A stretch of DNA of 64,000 bases from Changchengzhania lutea (GCF_006974145.1 NZ_CP039456.1:3224499-3288498), one strand, 5' to 3'. Positions 1 to 11,677 are shown, counted from the stretch's first letter. The notes: a model not told the origin generated them from the sequence alone. Numbers and translations: made by a program.

Positions 1-1497
1 AACGGTATATGCTTCAAGAAAGGTATAGCTAATGGCATCTTTAGGTTTTATATTGAACGCTTTTCTTAAGGGGTCTAAAACATTTCCAAATTCAAATAAG
101 CCCCTGTCTTCAGTAGCTCTCTTGGTTAAAAATATGCCTAATGGTAACATGATTAAAGTTGAAAACCAGCTGGCCAATATGGGATTAAAGTCTCCCGATT
201 TTGCACTATTTATAGCGAAAATACCGATAAAATGATAGGTTAAAAAAAGCAGTATGGCAACGACCATAGGTAAACCAAGACCGCCTTTTCTAATAAGCGC
301 ACCTAAGGGAGCACCCACAAAAAATAATATGACACAGGCAAAGCCTAAAGCCAATTTTTCATGAAAGGAGATAATGTGTTTATTGAAATTAGATTGCGAA
401 AATTGTAAGTTAGCCTCTTTAGTAGCAATAAGCTGTTTCGTGCTATTTGAAGCCTTAGCTGCCAAATCAACAATTTGAATCTTCTTCTTGGTATCAAAAA
501 GATCTAAAATATTATCAGCGATTATTGAATCTTTTTCAGTCTCAGTTTCAGTTCTGTCATCAATCTTGGACTTCGTTTTTTTATTAGTAATTAATCTAGA
601 AAAACTTGAGCGTTGATAAAGATTTTTACTGAAGTTTTCGTGTTCTGAATCGCGTTTTTTTATAAGTGAATCAATGGCTGTACCTAAGCCACTAATATTT
701 AGCATATTATATTTATCTGTATACGATTTTTCATCAAAATCGACTTCATTAAGTTCAGATAAATCAATGTTCATGGTGTATTTTTCAAACGCACTTTTTG
801 CAAAAGGTTTCTTTTTGCGTTCTTTCATTTTCTTTGGAAGAATGTCATTGTAATAGTTACCATCAAAGAGAATGAGCTGTAGGACATTAGAATTTTCTTT
901 ACTTACTAATTCACCAGTTTTAGATTTAATAGTCGTCGCGTTGGTTCTGCCGTTAGCGCCTTTTATATGAATTGTTACATCTCTTAAAAACTGACCTCTA
1001 TCACCACTTTTGTCCGCAAATTTAATATTGTAATTTCCAACCTCGTTAAATTGACCTTCAGCCAACAACATGGCAGGTTTTAATTTCGCTATATTTTTTC
1101 TTAAATTGAACGAGTTGTATTCTGCCCATGGAATAACGTTATTAGAGAAGAAAAAGGTTAAAACGCCTAGCAGAACAATAAACACACTAAGTCCAGTCAT
1201 GGCACGTTGGAGTGAAATGCCAGTAGATTTCATGGCGGCAAATTCATAATTCTCGGCAAAACTACCAAAAACCATGATTGAGGATAACAGAATTGTCAAT
1301 GGCAATACCAAAGGCATAAGCTTAGGCATAAAATAAACCAAGAACTTAAATATCACTACGATATCTAAATCTTTACCCGCTAACTCTTTAATATATAGCC
1401 AAATAGTCTGTAATACAAAAATCATCACGAGTATTAAAAATACACTGATGAAAGTTTTTAAATAGGAGGTTAGTATGTAACGATCTAATATTTTCAC
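1..1497 (-). CDS. LptF/LptG-family permease (C-terminus beyond window)
   Basis: Inner-membrane subunit of the lipopolysaccharide exporter (YjgP/YjgQ family), which with LptB extracts LPS from the inner membrane towards the periplasmic Lpt bridge. The reading frame is open for 499 codons from a GTG at 1497 to the window edge, so the C-terminus is missing. The N-terminus reads VKILDRYILTSYLKTF, the usual start of this family, followed by transmembrane segments (for example a stretch with VFLILVMIFVLQTIWL), then a long soluble beta-rich region and further membrane segments near the window edge. No ATG lies near the conserved N-terminus, hence the GTG choice. LolA follows in the same direction. 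LptF and LptG cannot be told apart here. Confidence 0.88.
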   Translation of the reverse strand, partial: MKILDRYILTSYLKTFISVFLILVMIFVLQTIWLYIKELAGKDLDIVVIFKFLVYFMPKLMPLVLPLTILLSSIMVFGSFAENYEFAAMKSTGISLQRAMTGLSVFIVLLGVLTFFFSNNVIPWAEYNSFNLRKNIAKLKPAMLLAEGQFNEVGNYNIKFADKSGDRGQFLRDVTIHIKGANGRTNATTIKSKTGELVSKENSNVLQLILFDGNYYNDILPKKMKERKKKPFAKSAFEKYTMNIDLSELNEVDFDEKSYTDKYNMLNISGLGTAIDSLIKKRDSEHENFSKNLYQRSSFSRLITNKKTKSKIDDRTETETEKDSIIADNILDLFDTKKKIQIVDLAAKASNSTKQLIATKEANLQFSQSNFNKHIISFHEKLALGFACVILFFVGAPLGALIRKGGLGLPMVVAILLFLTYHFIGIFAINSAKSGDFNPILASWFSTLIMLPLGIFLTKRATEDRGLFEFGNVLDPLRKAFNIKPKDAISYTFLEAYTV

Positions 1498-1602
1498 ACG
1501 GTTAAATGTTACTTATCTTTTTTGGTTGGTTAATTTTTAATAAAATGCGTTACCTAAAAACTATTTTTTTAAAGGAAATAGATAGCTGTATTTTATGAGA
1601 TG

Positions 1603-2238
1603 CTAATCTAGCCTATTAATATAATAGTCACTGTATTTATCGGCATCAAAAGTAAATAAGGTTTTTGACAACGGTTCGTTTGTTTTAAAAGAATTAACAG
1701 TAAGCGTCGTCTTTGTTTTGTTTTTCCCAACCTGAATGAGATTGTAAATATGCTTCGTTTGAGAATCTATACCTAATAGAATATAATTGATTTCTGAATC
1801 AGAATCAATCGGAGTTAATTTCACATACTGAATTTTTCTGCCTTTAATATTCTGTTCGATGTCTAAATCATAAGTATAACCATCTTCATAAAAAGACAGC
1901 ATTTTGCTCGGGGTAATGGCATCTTCTTCGTTATCGCTTTCTGATGAAATGGTCACTTCTTCATCTTCAGGGCTAATGCTATATAAGGTTTTACCATCAA
2001 ATATTCTGGTGACACCAAGAATGTTTAATTTGTATTTATCACCTTCCATAATAACATCACCCTTGGTTTCTTGCTTAATATTTTCTGATGTATTTTCAAG
2101 TACGTATTTAAAGCCTATGGAGATAGATTCATAACTTTTAACTTTCTCAGAAACGTCATTAAGTAAAATCTTTCCTTTATTTTGGGAAAACACGCTAAAC
2201 GAGAGTGATATAAAAAATAGTAATAAAAAGTTTTTCAT
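1603..2238 (-). CDS. lolA: LolA-type outer membrane lipoprotein carrier
   Basis: Predicted periplasmic chaperone that ferries lipoproteins from the inner to the outer membrane. It is 211 aa with a cleavable signal peptide (MKNFLLLFFISLSFSVFSQ). The body matches the LolA fold in layout: alternating beta strands, including ILLNDVSEKVKSYESISIGF, a GDVIMEGDKYKL strand and a Y-D-G-K-T-type 'IFDGKTLYSISPEDEEV' segment. It lies between FtsK upstream and the LptF/G permease downstream on the same strand; FtsK-LolA adjacency is common in Bacteroidota. The gap to FtsK is under 100 bp, so co-transcription is likely. The family assignment rests on these motifs and the context; the symbol is used by homology. 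Confidence 0.85.
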   Translation of the reverse strand: MKNFLLLFFISLSFSVFSQNKGKILLNDVSEKVKSYESISIGFKYVLENTSENIKQETKGDVIMEGDKYKLNILGVTRIFDGKTLYSISPEDEEVTISSESDNEEDAITPSKMLSFYEDGYTYDLDIEQNIKGRKIQYVKLTPIDSDSEINYILLGIDSQTKHIYNLIQVGKNKTKTTLTVNSFKTNEPLSKTLFTFDADKYSDYYINRLD

Positions 2239-2332
2239 GTGTTTATATGTATTATTTTTTATTGGTCACATGCGACATCCATTTAATCATTTCACTTGGG
2301 TATCAAGTTTTAGTTATGGATGTTTCATGGTA

Positions 2333-4717
2333 TTAAATTTCATTTTCTAAATGTTTATCTAAAGCTGCTAAATCTGTTACTAAAACTTGACGGGCTTTGC
2401 TGCCTTCAAAAGGCCCTACAATACCAGCAGCTTCTAACTGATCGATGATTCTACCAGCACGATTGTAGCCTAGTTTTAGTTTTCGTTGTAATAAAGAGGC
2501 CGATCCTTGTTGCGCCGTAACAATAACAATAGCCGCATCTTTGAATAGTTTATCCCTATCTGAGATATCTACATCAAGACTTGTGCCACTTTCTTCGCCA
2601 ACATATTCCGGTAACATATAAGCCTCAGGATATGCTTTTTGAGAGCCAATATAATCTGTAATTTTTTCAACTTCGGGTGTATCAACAAAGGCACATTGCA
2701 CACGAATAACATCGTTGCCTTGGGTGAACAGCATATCACCACGACCAATTAATTGGTCGGCTCCAGAACCATCTAAAATCGTCCGTGAATCTATTTTTGA
2801 AGTTACCCTAAACGCAATACGCGCAGGGAAATTAGCTTTTATAATACCAGTAATAACATTTACCGAAGGACGTTGTGTTGCAATAATTAAATGAATACCA
2901 ATAGCACGCGCCAATTGGGCCAAACGTGCAATAGGGGTTTCAACTTCCTTACCGGCAGTCATAATTAAATCTGCAAACTCATCAACCACCAATATAATGT
3001 AAGGTAAAAATTGATGCCCTTCATTCGGGTTTAGTTTTCGTGCCTTGAACTTGGCGTTATACTCTGCAATATTTCTGCAAAGTGCATTTTTAAGAAGCTC
3101 ATAACGGTTGTCCATCTCAATACACAAGGAGTTAAGGGTATTAATAACCTTGGTATTATCCGTGATAATGGCATCTTCGCTATCTGGTAATTTTGCTAAA
3201 TAGTGGCGTTCAATTTTATTAAAAAGCGTAAGCTCCACTTTTTTCGGGTCAACCAAAATAAACTTAACTTCTGCAGGGTGTTTTTTATACAAAAGCGAGG
3301 TTAAAACGGCGTTTAATCCAACCGATTTCCCTTGACCAGTCGCACCCGCCATTAAGAGGTGAGGCATTTTTGCCAAATCTACCACAAAGGTTTCATTACT
3401 AATAGTCTTACCTAAAGCAATTGGAAGCTGCATTTCTGAAGTTTGAAACTTTTTTGAAGCAATAACAGAACGCATGGAAACGATGGTCGAATTCTTATTA
3501 GGGACTTCTATGCCAATCGTGCCTTTTCCAGGAATTGGGGCTATAATCCGGATTCCAAGCGCAGATAACGATAAGGCGATATCATCTTCAAGATTTTTAA
3601 TTTTTGAAATCCGAACGCCAGCTTCTGGCACAATTTCATACAGCGTCACCGTAGGACCTATCGTGGCTTTGATACTGGCAATACCAATTTTATAATTGCT
3701 TAAGGTTTCAACAATTTTATTTTTGTTTTCTTCAAGTTCTTCCTGATTGATTTTTATGCCTTCAGTATCGTATTTCTTTAATAAATCAATTGGTGGAAAT
3801 TGATAATTACTCAATTCTAAAGTGGGGTCAAATTGTCCAAAATCTTCAACAAGTTTATTGGCAAGGTTGTCAGATTCAGAAATCTCATTAGGCACATGCT
3901 CAATTTTCATCTCCATATTAGTATCCTCCTCTTCTTCTTCAACGACGCTGACCTCTAGCTCCGTTTTTACTGGTTCAACTGTATTTGAAGTTTTCTTGGG
4001 TGGTGCTTTGTCTTCTAAAGGGATTTCATAAGCAGATTTAATGGCTTCAGCTTCTTCAGATAAGTTGTTGTCCAAAGGAATTATAAGATCGTCTTTCATA
4101 TCTGAAAACTCACTTTTAATATCTTTTTTTGCCGATTTAAAAAGCTTGGTAAAGCTCTGGAAGGTTACTTTAAAACGAATGGCTAAATAGCTTATTAAGC
4201 CAAAAAGAAGAAGTAGAATAACACCTATTTTTCCTATATAATCTTGTAGAAATGTATTGATTTCGTAACCTATGGTTCCGCCTAGGATATCCATTTTTTC
4301 TCCGAAAAACCCAAATAAAACAGACACCCAAATCACGATTAAAATACCCCAGAACCAATGTTTTCTCAATTTGGCTTTATTGATATCCATTAAAACATAG
4401 ACGCCAGAAAGAAAAAATAATCCAGAGAAGATAAAAGATGCAATACCAAAACCGCGTTGAATAAAAAAGTCACTTAACCAGGCTCCAGATTTATTAAGCC
4501 AGTTGTCGGTTTTTACATCGCGTGATGTAAAATTGGATAAGGTACTTTGATCTGCTTCTCCAGTAAAAAAGAATGAAATAAATGCAATACATAGCAGAAT
4601 GCCAAATATAACAAGGAAACTGCCCAATACCAGTTTTTGCTGGTTAGACAGTTTAAAACTTGGGGATTTAAGCTTTTTATTAGGTGTTTTTTTGGGTTTG
4701 GTCTTTCTTTTCGCCAT
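2333..4717 (-). CDS. ftsK: DNA translocase FtsK/SpoIIIE
   Basis: Septum-anchored DNA pump that clears chromosome dimers and the terminus during division. It is 794 aa, short for E. coli FtsK but normal for Bacteroidota. The N-terminus is lysine-rich and cytosolic, then about four membrane segments (residues 25-200), then an acidic linker with a run of glutamates near residue 265. The motor domain has Walker A GATGQGKS near residue 458 and Walker B ILVVDEFADL near 576. The C-terminal winged-helix gamma domain (from about residue 720, with QRKLKLGYNRAGRIIDQLEAAGI) reads KOPS-type polar sequences. It heads a run of minus-strand envelope genes. Confidence 0.97.
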   Translation of the reverse strand: MAKRKTKPKKTPNKKLKSPSFKLSNQQKLVLGSFLVIFGILLCIAFISFFFTGEADQSTLSNFTSRDVKTDNWLNKSGAWLSDFFIQRGFGIASFIFSGLFFLSGVYVLMDINKAKLRKHWFWGILIVIWVSVLFGFFGEKMDILGGTIGYEINTFLQDYIGKIGVILLLLFGLISYLAIRFKVTFQSFTKLFKSAKKDIKSEFSDMKDDLIIPLDNNLSEEAEAIKSAYEIPLEDKAPPKKTSNTVEPVKTELEVSVVEEEEEDTNMEMKIEHVPNEISESDNLANKLVEDFGQFDPTLELSNYQFPPIDLLKKYDTEGIKINQEELEENKNKIVETLSNYKIGIASIKATIGPTVTLYEIVPEAGVRISKIKNLEDDIALSLSALGIRIIAPIPGKGTIGIEVPNKNSTIVSMRSVIASKKFQTSEMQLPIALGKTISNETFVVDLAKMPHLLMAGATGQGKSVGLNAVLTSLLYKKHPAEVKFILVDPKKVELTLFNKIERHYLAKLPDSEDAIITDNTKVINTLNSLCIEMDNRYELLKNALCRNIAEYNAKFKARKLNPNEGHQFLPYIILVVDEFADLIMTAGKEVETPIARLAQLARAIGIHLIIATQRPSVNVITGIIKANFPARIAFRVTSKIDSRTILDGSGADQLIGRGDMLFTQGNDVIRVQCAFVDTPEVEKITDYIGSQKAYPEAYMLPEYVGEESGTSLDVDISDRDKLFKDAAIVIVTAQQGSASLLQRKLKLGYNRAGRIIDQLEAAGIVGPFEGSKARQVLVTDLAALDKHLENEI

Positions 4718-4780
4718 TCATGCGTTTTTGATTGGAACAAAAATACAAATTACTAACGTTTATTTTAACGGTAATAGTAT

Positions 4781-5149
4781 TTAAAAAATCTTAGGAAGAT
4801 AGATTATAAAACCTATAATGCTAGCAAAAACAGAAGCAATAAATACAGCACCTGCGGCAATATCCTTAATAATCCCGATTTTTTGATGATGCTCTGGGTG
4901 AATAAAATCTGCCATGGCTTCAATAGCCGTGTTAATGCCCTCAATACTCATGATTAATCCAATAGCCAAAAGCTGAATAAGCCATTCCGTTGCGGAAATA
5001 TTGAAAATGAATCCGGCACTGGTAACCAAAATAGCAATAACAAATTGAATTTTTATACTGGCCTCAGATTTTAAAAGTAATAAAGCACCATTAAAAGCAT
5101 AGCCAACACTTCTTATTCTATTAAGAAATAAGGATTCTTTTTTTGTCAT
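4781..5149 (-). CDS. dgkA: Diacylglycerol kinase (DgkA family)
   Basis: Small integral-membrane kinase that phosphorylates diacylglycerol (or undecaprenol, as in Gram-positive homologues) to recycle lipid carriers. It is 122 aa with three membrane segments and the family signature: the N-terminal RIRSVGYAFNGALLLLKSEASIKIQ and the catalytic IEGINTAIEAMADF, whose E, N and E residues match the active-site motif E-x-x-N-T-A-x-E. It lies between tpx and ftsK on the minus strand, 12 bp after the tpx stop/start boundary, so it may be read with tpx. Confidence 0.93.
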   Translation of the reverse strand: MTKKESLFLNRIRSVGYAFNGALLLLKSEASIKIQFVIAILVTSAGFIFNISATEWLIQLLAIGLIMSIEGINTAIEAMADFIHPEHHQKIGIIKDIAAGAVFIASVFASIIGFIIYLPKIF

Positions 5150-5161
5150 AAGAAAAGGGCA

Positions 5162-5662
5162 TTATTTAATTGCTGCTAAGGCGGCATCATAGTCTGGCTC
5201 TTGGCCTATTTCTGGAACTTGTTCTGTATAAATAACTTTGCCTGAATCATCAACAATGATAACACATCGTGAAAGTAAGCCATCAAAACCACCACTAATC
5301 ATATCTAATCCGTATGCTTTACCGAAAGCACCAGTTTTAAAATCTGAAAGCATCACCACATTGTCCAAACCTTCTGCAGCACAAAATTGGTCTTGGGCAA
5401 AGGGTAAATCTCTAGAAATGCACAATACTTTCGTGTTTGGTATGGCAGCGCCAGTTTTATTAAAGGTTCTAACAGAGGTTGCACAGATGCCTGTATTTAC
5501 ACTTGGAAAAATATTTAAGATTAGGGTATTCCCCTTAAAATCATCCATGGTTTTAGTTGACAGATCGACTGCCACTAATTCAAAATCTTTTACTTGAGAG
5601 CCTATTTCTGGTAAATTTCCTGATGTTTCAACTGAATTTCCGCCTAAAGTGATATGTGCCAT
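5162..5662 (-). CDS. tpx: Thiol peroxidase (Tpx-type peroxiredoxin)
   Basis: Cytosolic peroxiredoxin that reduces hydrogen peroxide and alkyl hydroperoxides using thioredoxin. It is 166 aa, the typical Tpx length. The peroxidatic cysteine sits in NTGICATSVRTFNK (about residue 60) and the resolving cysteine in the VLCISRDLPFAQDQFC region (about residue 95), as in Tpx-class enzymes. The start is the N-terminal MAHITLGGN common to the family. It sits head to head with katG across a 268-bp spacer, which makes a shared peroxide response plausible, although no OxyR-like site could be read with confidence. Confidence 0.96.
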   Translation of the reverse strand: MAHITLGGNSVETSGNLPEIGSQVKDFELVAVDLSTKTMDDFKGNTLILNIFPSVNTGICATSVRTFNKTGAAIPNTKVLCISRDLPFAQDQFCAAEGLDNVVMLSDFKTGAFGKAYGLDMISGGFDGLLSRCVIIVDDSGKVIYTEQVPEIGQEPDYDAALAAIK

Positions 5663-5927
5663 TTTGTAAATTTTTAAATTGGATTTAAAAGTATGAATAT
5701 TTATGTTCTAAATATCATTTTCTATTCAAAAAACATTTAGGAGCAATAATAAATTGGTTAAATATTTACAATTAATACGTGTTGCTAGGTTGTTCAATTT
5801 CAAACTTCAAAAAAGGAATTGACACTATAGCTTTTGCCAATTGTAAAATAATGATTAAAAATTACTGAAGCTTCTTTTTTAAATTCAAATTTTATAACTT
5901 TAAAAATTAACAACTAAAAAATATTAA

Positions 5928-8180
<2,253 letters not shown>

Positions 8181-8241
8181 TTAAATGTTCTAGATACAAT
8201 TTTCTATCGAAAATTACTCGAACAGATATTTAATTGCGTTT

Positions 8242-8277
8242 AAAAATAGAAAATGCACAATGGGTTAACATTATAAA
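8242..8277 (+). repeat. Direct repeat, copy 1
   Basis: A 36-bp segment containing GCACAATGGGTTAACATTA. It matches the segment at 8641-8676 at 31 of 36 positions. The two copies bracket a 363-bp gene-free stretch. Origin unknown. Confidence 0.6.
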
Positions 8278-8640
8278 TTGAAAACCGAACCATCCATACT
8301 ACTTGGAGTTCCGACTGGGGTCGGAATCAACGATTTTAGAAATAATAAGCTAAGGGCAAAATAGAACAGATGTCAATTTAGGATTGAATTCATAAATGTC
8401 TTTAAAAACTAAAATCAATTATGTATTGGTGAAGGGTGCGCAGCAATTTCCCAATAAATCGTTTTGATTTTTTGGTTCTTTGGCATCAAGGCAAAAGAAC
8501 AAAGAAAAGTAACCTTGTAACTGAAATTGAATGTCAACTAGCGCTTGGGAGTTTTTCTTGTTTTCCGAACAATTTTAAAACACTCTAAGAAAGCCTTGTA
8601 AATACTGGAAAGTTTTTAAAATTTGGGTATCGCAAAGCAG

Positions 8641-8676
8641 AAAAAAGGAAAACGCACAACGGGTTAGCATTATAAA
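8641..8676 (+). repeat. Direct repeat, copy 2
   Basis: Second copy of the 36-bp repeat, containing GCACAACGGGTTAGCATTA. It abuts the bidirectional terminator that starts at 8677. Confidence 0.6.
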
Positions 8677-8718
8677 AAAACCATTTCTTCCGAAGACTAT
8701 CGGAAGAAATGGTTTTTT
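8677..8718. terminator. Bidirectional intrinsic terminator (katG / ahpC operon)
   Basis: Perfect 16-bp stem AAAACCATTTCTTCCG / CGGAAGAAATGGTTTT with an 8-nt loop (8693-8700) and T/A tracts on both sides. It lies just downstream of the minus-strand ahpC-trx-DUF6952 operon and in the convergent space facing katG, so it can stop transcripts from either side. Confidence 0.85.
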
Positions 8719-8728
8719 AAGATTAATA

Positions 8729-8986
8729 TTATTTATCAATAGAGCCAAGTACCCGAGACATAAAAGTGTTCAATGCCTCTTTCTTCGGTGTGCCATCTTT
8801 TACCATTTTTTGAACCTCTAATGCGCCATACATATTTGAAACCAATTCTCCAATAACATCCAATTCTTCATCTTTTAAAGATGACACTTCTGTTAGATTT
8901 TCAAGGGTTTCGATAGTCTCTATGATGAAGTCTTCATCATTATCTTCAATAAACTGACTTAAATGCTTAATTACTGGTAACTTCAT
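8729..8986 (-). CDS. DUF6952-type small acidic protein
   Basis: 85-aa acidic, helix-rich protein (MKLPVIKHLSQFIEDNDEDF) of unknown function. Proteins like it are regularly the third gene after a peroxiredoxin and a thioredoxin in Flavobacteriaceae, and that is the position here: it follows the thioredoxin-like gene by about 50 bp on the same strand and is followed by a strong terminator. There is no signal peptide and no cysteine. A role in the peroxide-reducing pathway is inferred only from position. Confidence 0.75.
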   Translation of the reverse strand: MKLPVIKHLSQFIEDNDEDFIIETIETLENLTEVSSLKDEELDVIGELVSNMYGALEVQKMVKDGTPKKEALNTFMSRVLGSIDK

Positions 8987-9039
8987 CCCATCTTCCGTCT
9001 TCCCAAAGGGAAGAAACTAATTTTAATGTATTAATAAGT

Positions 9040-9348
9040 TTAGCTAATTTCTTCAACAAGTTCTTTTAAAACATCAAACTTATTGGTTTGAACTTGATTT
9101 ACAAAAGCGCCTTTTTTGAAGGTCGCGAATGTTGGTAAATTATCAACCGTTGCCAATTTTCGTGATTCCGGAAATTTTTCCGCGTCAGCGATAACAAAAG
9201 TTATAGCTTCTAATTCAGAGGCTAACTTTTTAACTTTAGGTTTCATAATTCTACAATTACCGCACCACGTAGCAGAATATTGAACAACAACGATATCGTT
9301 ACTGTCTATAATGTCTTGCAAATTATCCTGTTCTAATTCTTGAACCAT
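9040..9348 (-). CDS. Thioredoxin-family protein
   Basis: 102-aa thioredoxin-fold protein with the redox motif WCGNC near residue 28 (TWCGNCRIMKPKV) and the cis-proline region NLPTFATFKKG near residue 75. The CGNC active site differs from the CGPC of housekeeping thioredoxins, which suggests a dedicated reductant, most likely for the AhpC-like peroxiredoxin encoded 6 bp upstream in the same operon. It is cytoplasmic, as no signal peptide is present. Confidence 0.92.
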   Translation of the reverse strand: MVQELEQDNLQDIIDSNDIVVVQYSATWCGNCRIMKPKVKKLASELEAITFVIADAEKFPESRKLATVDNLPTFATFKKGAFVNQVQTNKFDVLKELVEEIS

Positions 9349-9354
9349 GTCGAT

Positions 9355-9999
9355 TTAGTTTACGTGTGCCGCCAAATAATCTGCAACACCATTTCTATTG
9401 GCATTCATAGCATCTTTTCCTTCTTCCCAGTTAGCAGGACAGACTTCACCTTTTTCTTGAACGTGTGTGTAAGCATCAATTAAACGTAAAAACTCCTGAA
9501 CGTTTCTTCCTAAAGGCATGTGATTTACACCTTCGTGCACTACAGTACCATCTTCATCTATAATGTAAGTCGCTCTATAAGTCACATTGTCACCATCAAC
9601 AGTTACAACGCCAGTTTCGTCATTATAAGTTTCGTTTGAGATATCCAATATCCCTAATGTTGAGGCCAAGTTTCTATTAGAATCAGCTAGAATTGGATAC
9701 GTAACACCTTCTATGCCACCGTTATCTTTTGCAGTATTCAACCATGCAAAATGTACTTCGGGCGTATCACAAGAGGCACCAATTACAATAGTATTTCTCT
9801 TTTCAAATTCGCCTAAAGCTGCTTGAAAAGCATGTAATTCTGTAGGGCACACAAATGTGAAATCTTTTGGATACCAGAATAACAAGACTTTTTTCTTATT
9901 GTTTATTGCTTCTTCAAGAACATTTAATTTAAACGTATCTCCCATCTCGTTCATTGCGTTTACATTTAAATCTGGGAATTTTTTTCCTACTATTGCCAT
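9355..9999 (-). CDS. ahpC: Typical 2-Cys peroxiredoxin (AhpC/Prx1 type)
   Basis: Cytosolic peroxidase for hydrogen peroxide, organic peroxides and peroxynitrite. It is 214 aa with the peroxidatic cysteine in FTFVCPTEL (about residue 50) and the resolving cysteine in GEVCPANWEEG near the C-terminus, where the partner subunit's cysteine forms the disulfide. No ahpF lies nearby; the downstream thioredoxin-like gene is the likely electron donor. It is first in a three-gene operon with a recognisable Bacteroidota promoter upstream. Confidence 0.95.
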   Translation of the reverse strand: MAIVGKKFPDLNVNAMNEMGDTFKLNVLEEAINNKKKVLLFWYPKDFTFVCPTELHAFQAALGEFEKRNTIVIGASCDTPEVHFAWLNTAKDNGGIEGVTYPILADSNRNLASTLGILDISNETYNDETGVVTVDGDNVTYRATYIIDEDGTVVHEGVNHMPLGRNVQEFLRLIDAYTHVQEKGEVCPANWEEGKDAMNANRNGVADYLAAHVN

Positions 10000-10040
10000 T
10001 TTATATTATTTTAAAAATTAGTAATTCTGTTTTATGAGCG

Positions 10041-10075
10041 CAAAACTAATTCACAACAATAGAAATTGAAACAAG
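10041..10075 (-). promoter_or_regulatory. Bacteroidota-type promoter of the ahpC operon
   Basis: On the minus strand, TAGTTTTG (10041-10048) matches the TAnnTTTG -7 consensus exactly, and a TTG at 10072-10074 lies 23 bp upstream in the -33 position. The predicted leader of ahpC is about 35 nt. Confidence 0.6.
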
Positions 10076-10136
10076 ATAAAATTTTAAATACTTATTGATT
10101 AATAGTATTTATTTATGGCTTTTGAAAATGAGAGGA

Positions 10137-11630
10137 TTAGCGCTTTTTAGAACTGATTTGTCTGATTTTAATATTTAAGGCTGCAAACAGAAGTGTGGTA
10201 AACGGACTTAGCCAATTGAAGATGGCATACATAAAATATTCTGCAACACCAACACCCAATACGCCAGATTGATAAGCGCCACAGGTGTTCCATGGAATTA
10301 AAACCGAAGTTACTGTTCCGGAATCTTCGAGCGTTCTACTTAAGTTTTCTGGTGCTAAACCACGATCTTCAAAAGCTTTTTTAAACATCTTTCCAGGAAT
10401 AACGATTGCTAAATACTGATCGGAAGCAATAGCGTTTAAACCTAAACAGCTAATTACTGTACTTGCAAATAAGCCAAAAATGGTTGTAGCAACAGAGAGT
10501 AAAGCTTTGGTAATACGAGCAAGCGCGCCAATGGCATCCATAATACCGCCAAAAACCATAGCACAAATTATAAGGAAAATTGTCCAAAGCATTCCATTCA
10601 TGCCACCAGCAGAAAAGAGATCATTTAGTTTTTCGTTTTCAGTTGTTATTTGTGTGTCAGTAAGAACAGCTGTAATTAATGCTCCTAACTTTGAATCTGC
10701 AAGGCTATTTAAAATGTCTGCCTGAAAGATAAATGCAAAAACTGCGGCAAGAAGCACACCCGCGCCTAGAGCTATTAATGGCTTCGTTTTGAGAAGTATC
10801 AAAGCAATAACTACGGCAGGAACAGCAAATAACCATGGCGAAATGTTGAAAGTGGTATCAATGGTGCCTAATAAGCTGCTAATATCTGCACTTCCAGAGG
10901 TTTCAATATTCATACTAATAATGCCGAATACAATTAATGTAATAATAATCGTCGGCACAGTCGTGTATGTCATATATTTAATATGCGTAAACAAATCGGT
11001 TCCAGCCATAGCGGGCGCTAAGTTTGTGGTATCACTTAGAGGCGACATTTTATCTCCAAAATAGGCTCCAGAAATTACGGCACCGGCTATCATTCCCGGA
11101 TTTATCCCAAGGGCCGTTCCGATGCCGACAAGGGCAATACCCACCGTGGCTGAAGTGGTCCATGAACTTCCGGTTGCAATTGAAATAATGGCTGCAATAA
11201 TTACCGATGCAGGTAAAAATATTTCGGGACTTAAAACCTGTAAGCCATAATATACCATAGCGGGAATTACGCCACTAACCAGCCATGTTCCAGCCAATGC
11301 GCCAACAAGCAAAAGAATCATGATTGGAATAAAAATACTTTTAAGATTTTCCCAAATCTCAACGAGCATTCTCGAAAAAGAAACTTTGTTAAAAGCACCT
11401 ACAATGGCAGCAACTAAACCCCCTAAGAGTAAAATAATTTGATTCGTGTAAGCGCCAAACCATTCTTGATCTTCAACAAAAAAGATATTGTAAGCTAGCA
11501 TGCTCATTAGGATAACGACTGGAATTAAAGCTTCATAAAAATTTAATTCTTTATTTTCTATAATATTTTGATCGTTTGCTTTAAATTCTGAAATATTATC
11601 GTCGTCCTGCATATAATGGTTTTTTGTCAC
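10137..11630 (-). CDS. nhaC: NhaC-family Na+/H+ antiporter
   Basis: Inner-membrane sodium/proton antiporter for pH and sodium homeostasis, in keeping with a marine or saline habitat. It is 497 aa with about 11-12 membrane segments and the family's conserved SGAYFGDKMSPLSDTTNLAPA stretch near residue 190, a repeat-related C-terminal half (GLNAIASDQYLAIVIPGKMF) and ALNAIASDQ-type helix breaks. The start is an ATG preceded by a short cytosolic tail. It is single-gene and divergent from the YdjM-like gene across 75 bp. Confidence 0.92.
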   Translation of the reverse strand: MTKNHYMQDDDNISEFKANDQNIIENKELNFYEALIPVVILMSMLAYNIFFVEDQEWFGAYTNQIILLLGGLVAAIVGAFNKVSFSRMLVEIWENLKSIFIPIMILLLVGALAGTWLVSGVIPAMVYYGLQVLSPEIFLPASVIIAAIISIATGSSWTTSATVGIALVGIGTALGINPGMIAGAVISGAYFGDKMSPLSDTTNLAPAMAGTDLFTHIKYMTYTTVPTIIITLIVFGIISMNIETSGSADISSLLGTIDTTFNISPWLFAVPAVVIALILLKTKPLIALGAGVLLAAVFAFIFQADILNSLADSKLGALITAVLTDTQITTENEKLNDLFSAGGMNGMLWTIFLIICAMVFGGIMDAIGALARITKALLSVATTIFGLFASTVISCLGLNAIASDQYLAIVIPGKMFKKAFEDRGLAPENLSRTLEDSGTVTSVLIPWNTCGAYQSGVLGVGVAEYFMYAIFNWLSPFTTLLFAALNIKIRQISSKKR

Positions 11631-11677
11631 GTAATGTTACAACTTTCAGTAATGCTGTGCAAATGGAATTACTTGCG

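Larger units (their letters stand above)
8181..8676. other. Gene-free stretch between katG and DUF6952 gene
   Basis: About 500 bp without a supportable gene. It holds an imperfect direct repeat pair at its two ends (8242-8277 and 8641-8676, 31 of 36 positions equal by eye), a small palindrome around 8310-8325 (TTCCGAC-TGGG-GTCGGAA), and near 8478 an inverted pair GTTCTTT...AAAGAAC around 'ggcatcaaggc'. The rest shows stop codons in all frames and no conserved protein motif. Confidence 0.6.

Noticed and set aside
5238-5597. 119-codon plus-strand frame opposite tpx
   Set aside because: Mirror of a well-conserved peroxiredoxin gene; no protein motifs or promoter.
10480-11064. Two plus-strand frames opposite nhaC
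   Set aside because: Shadow frames of a conserved antiporter gene.
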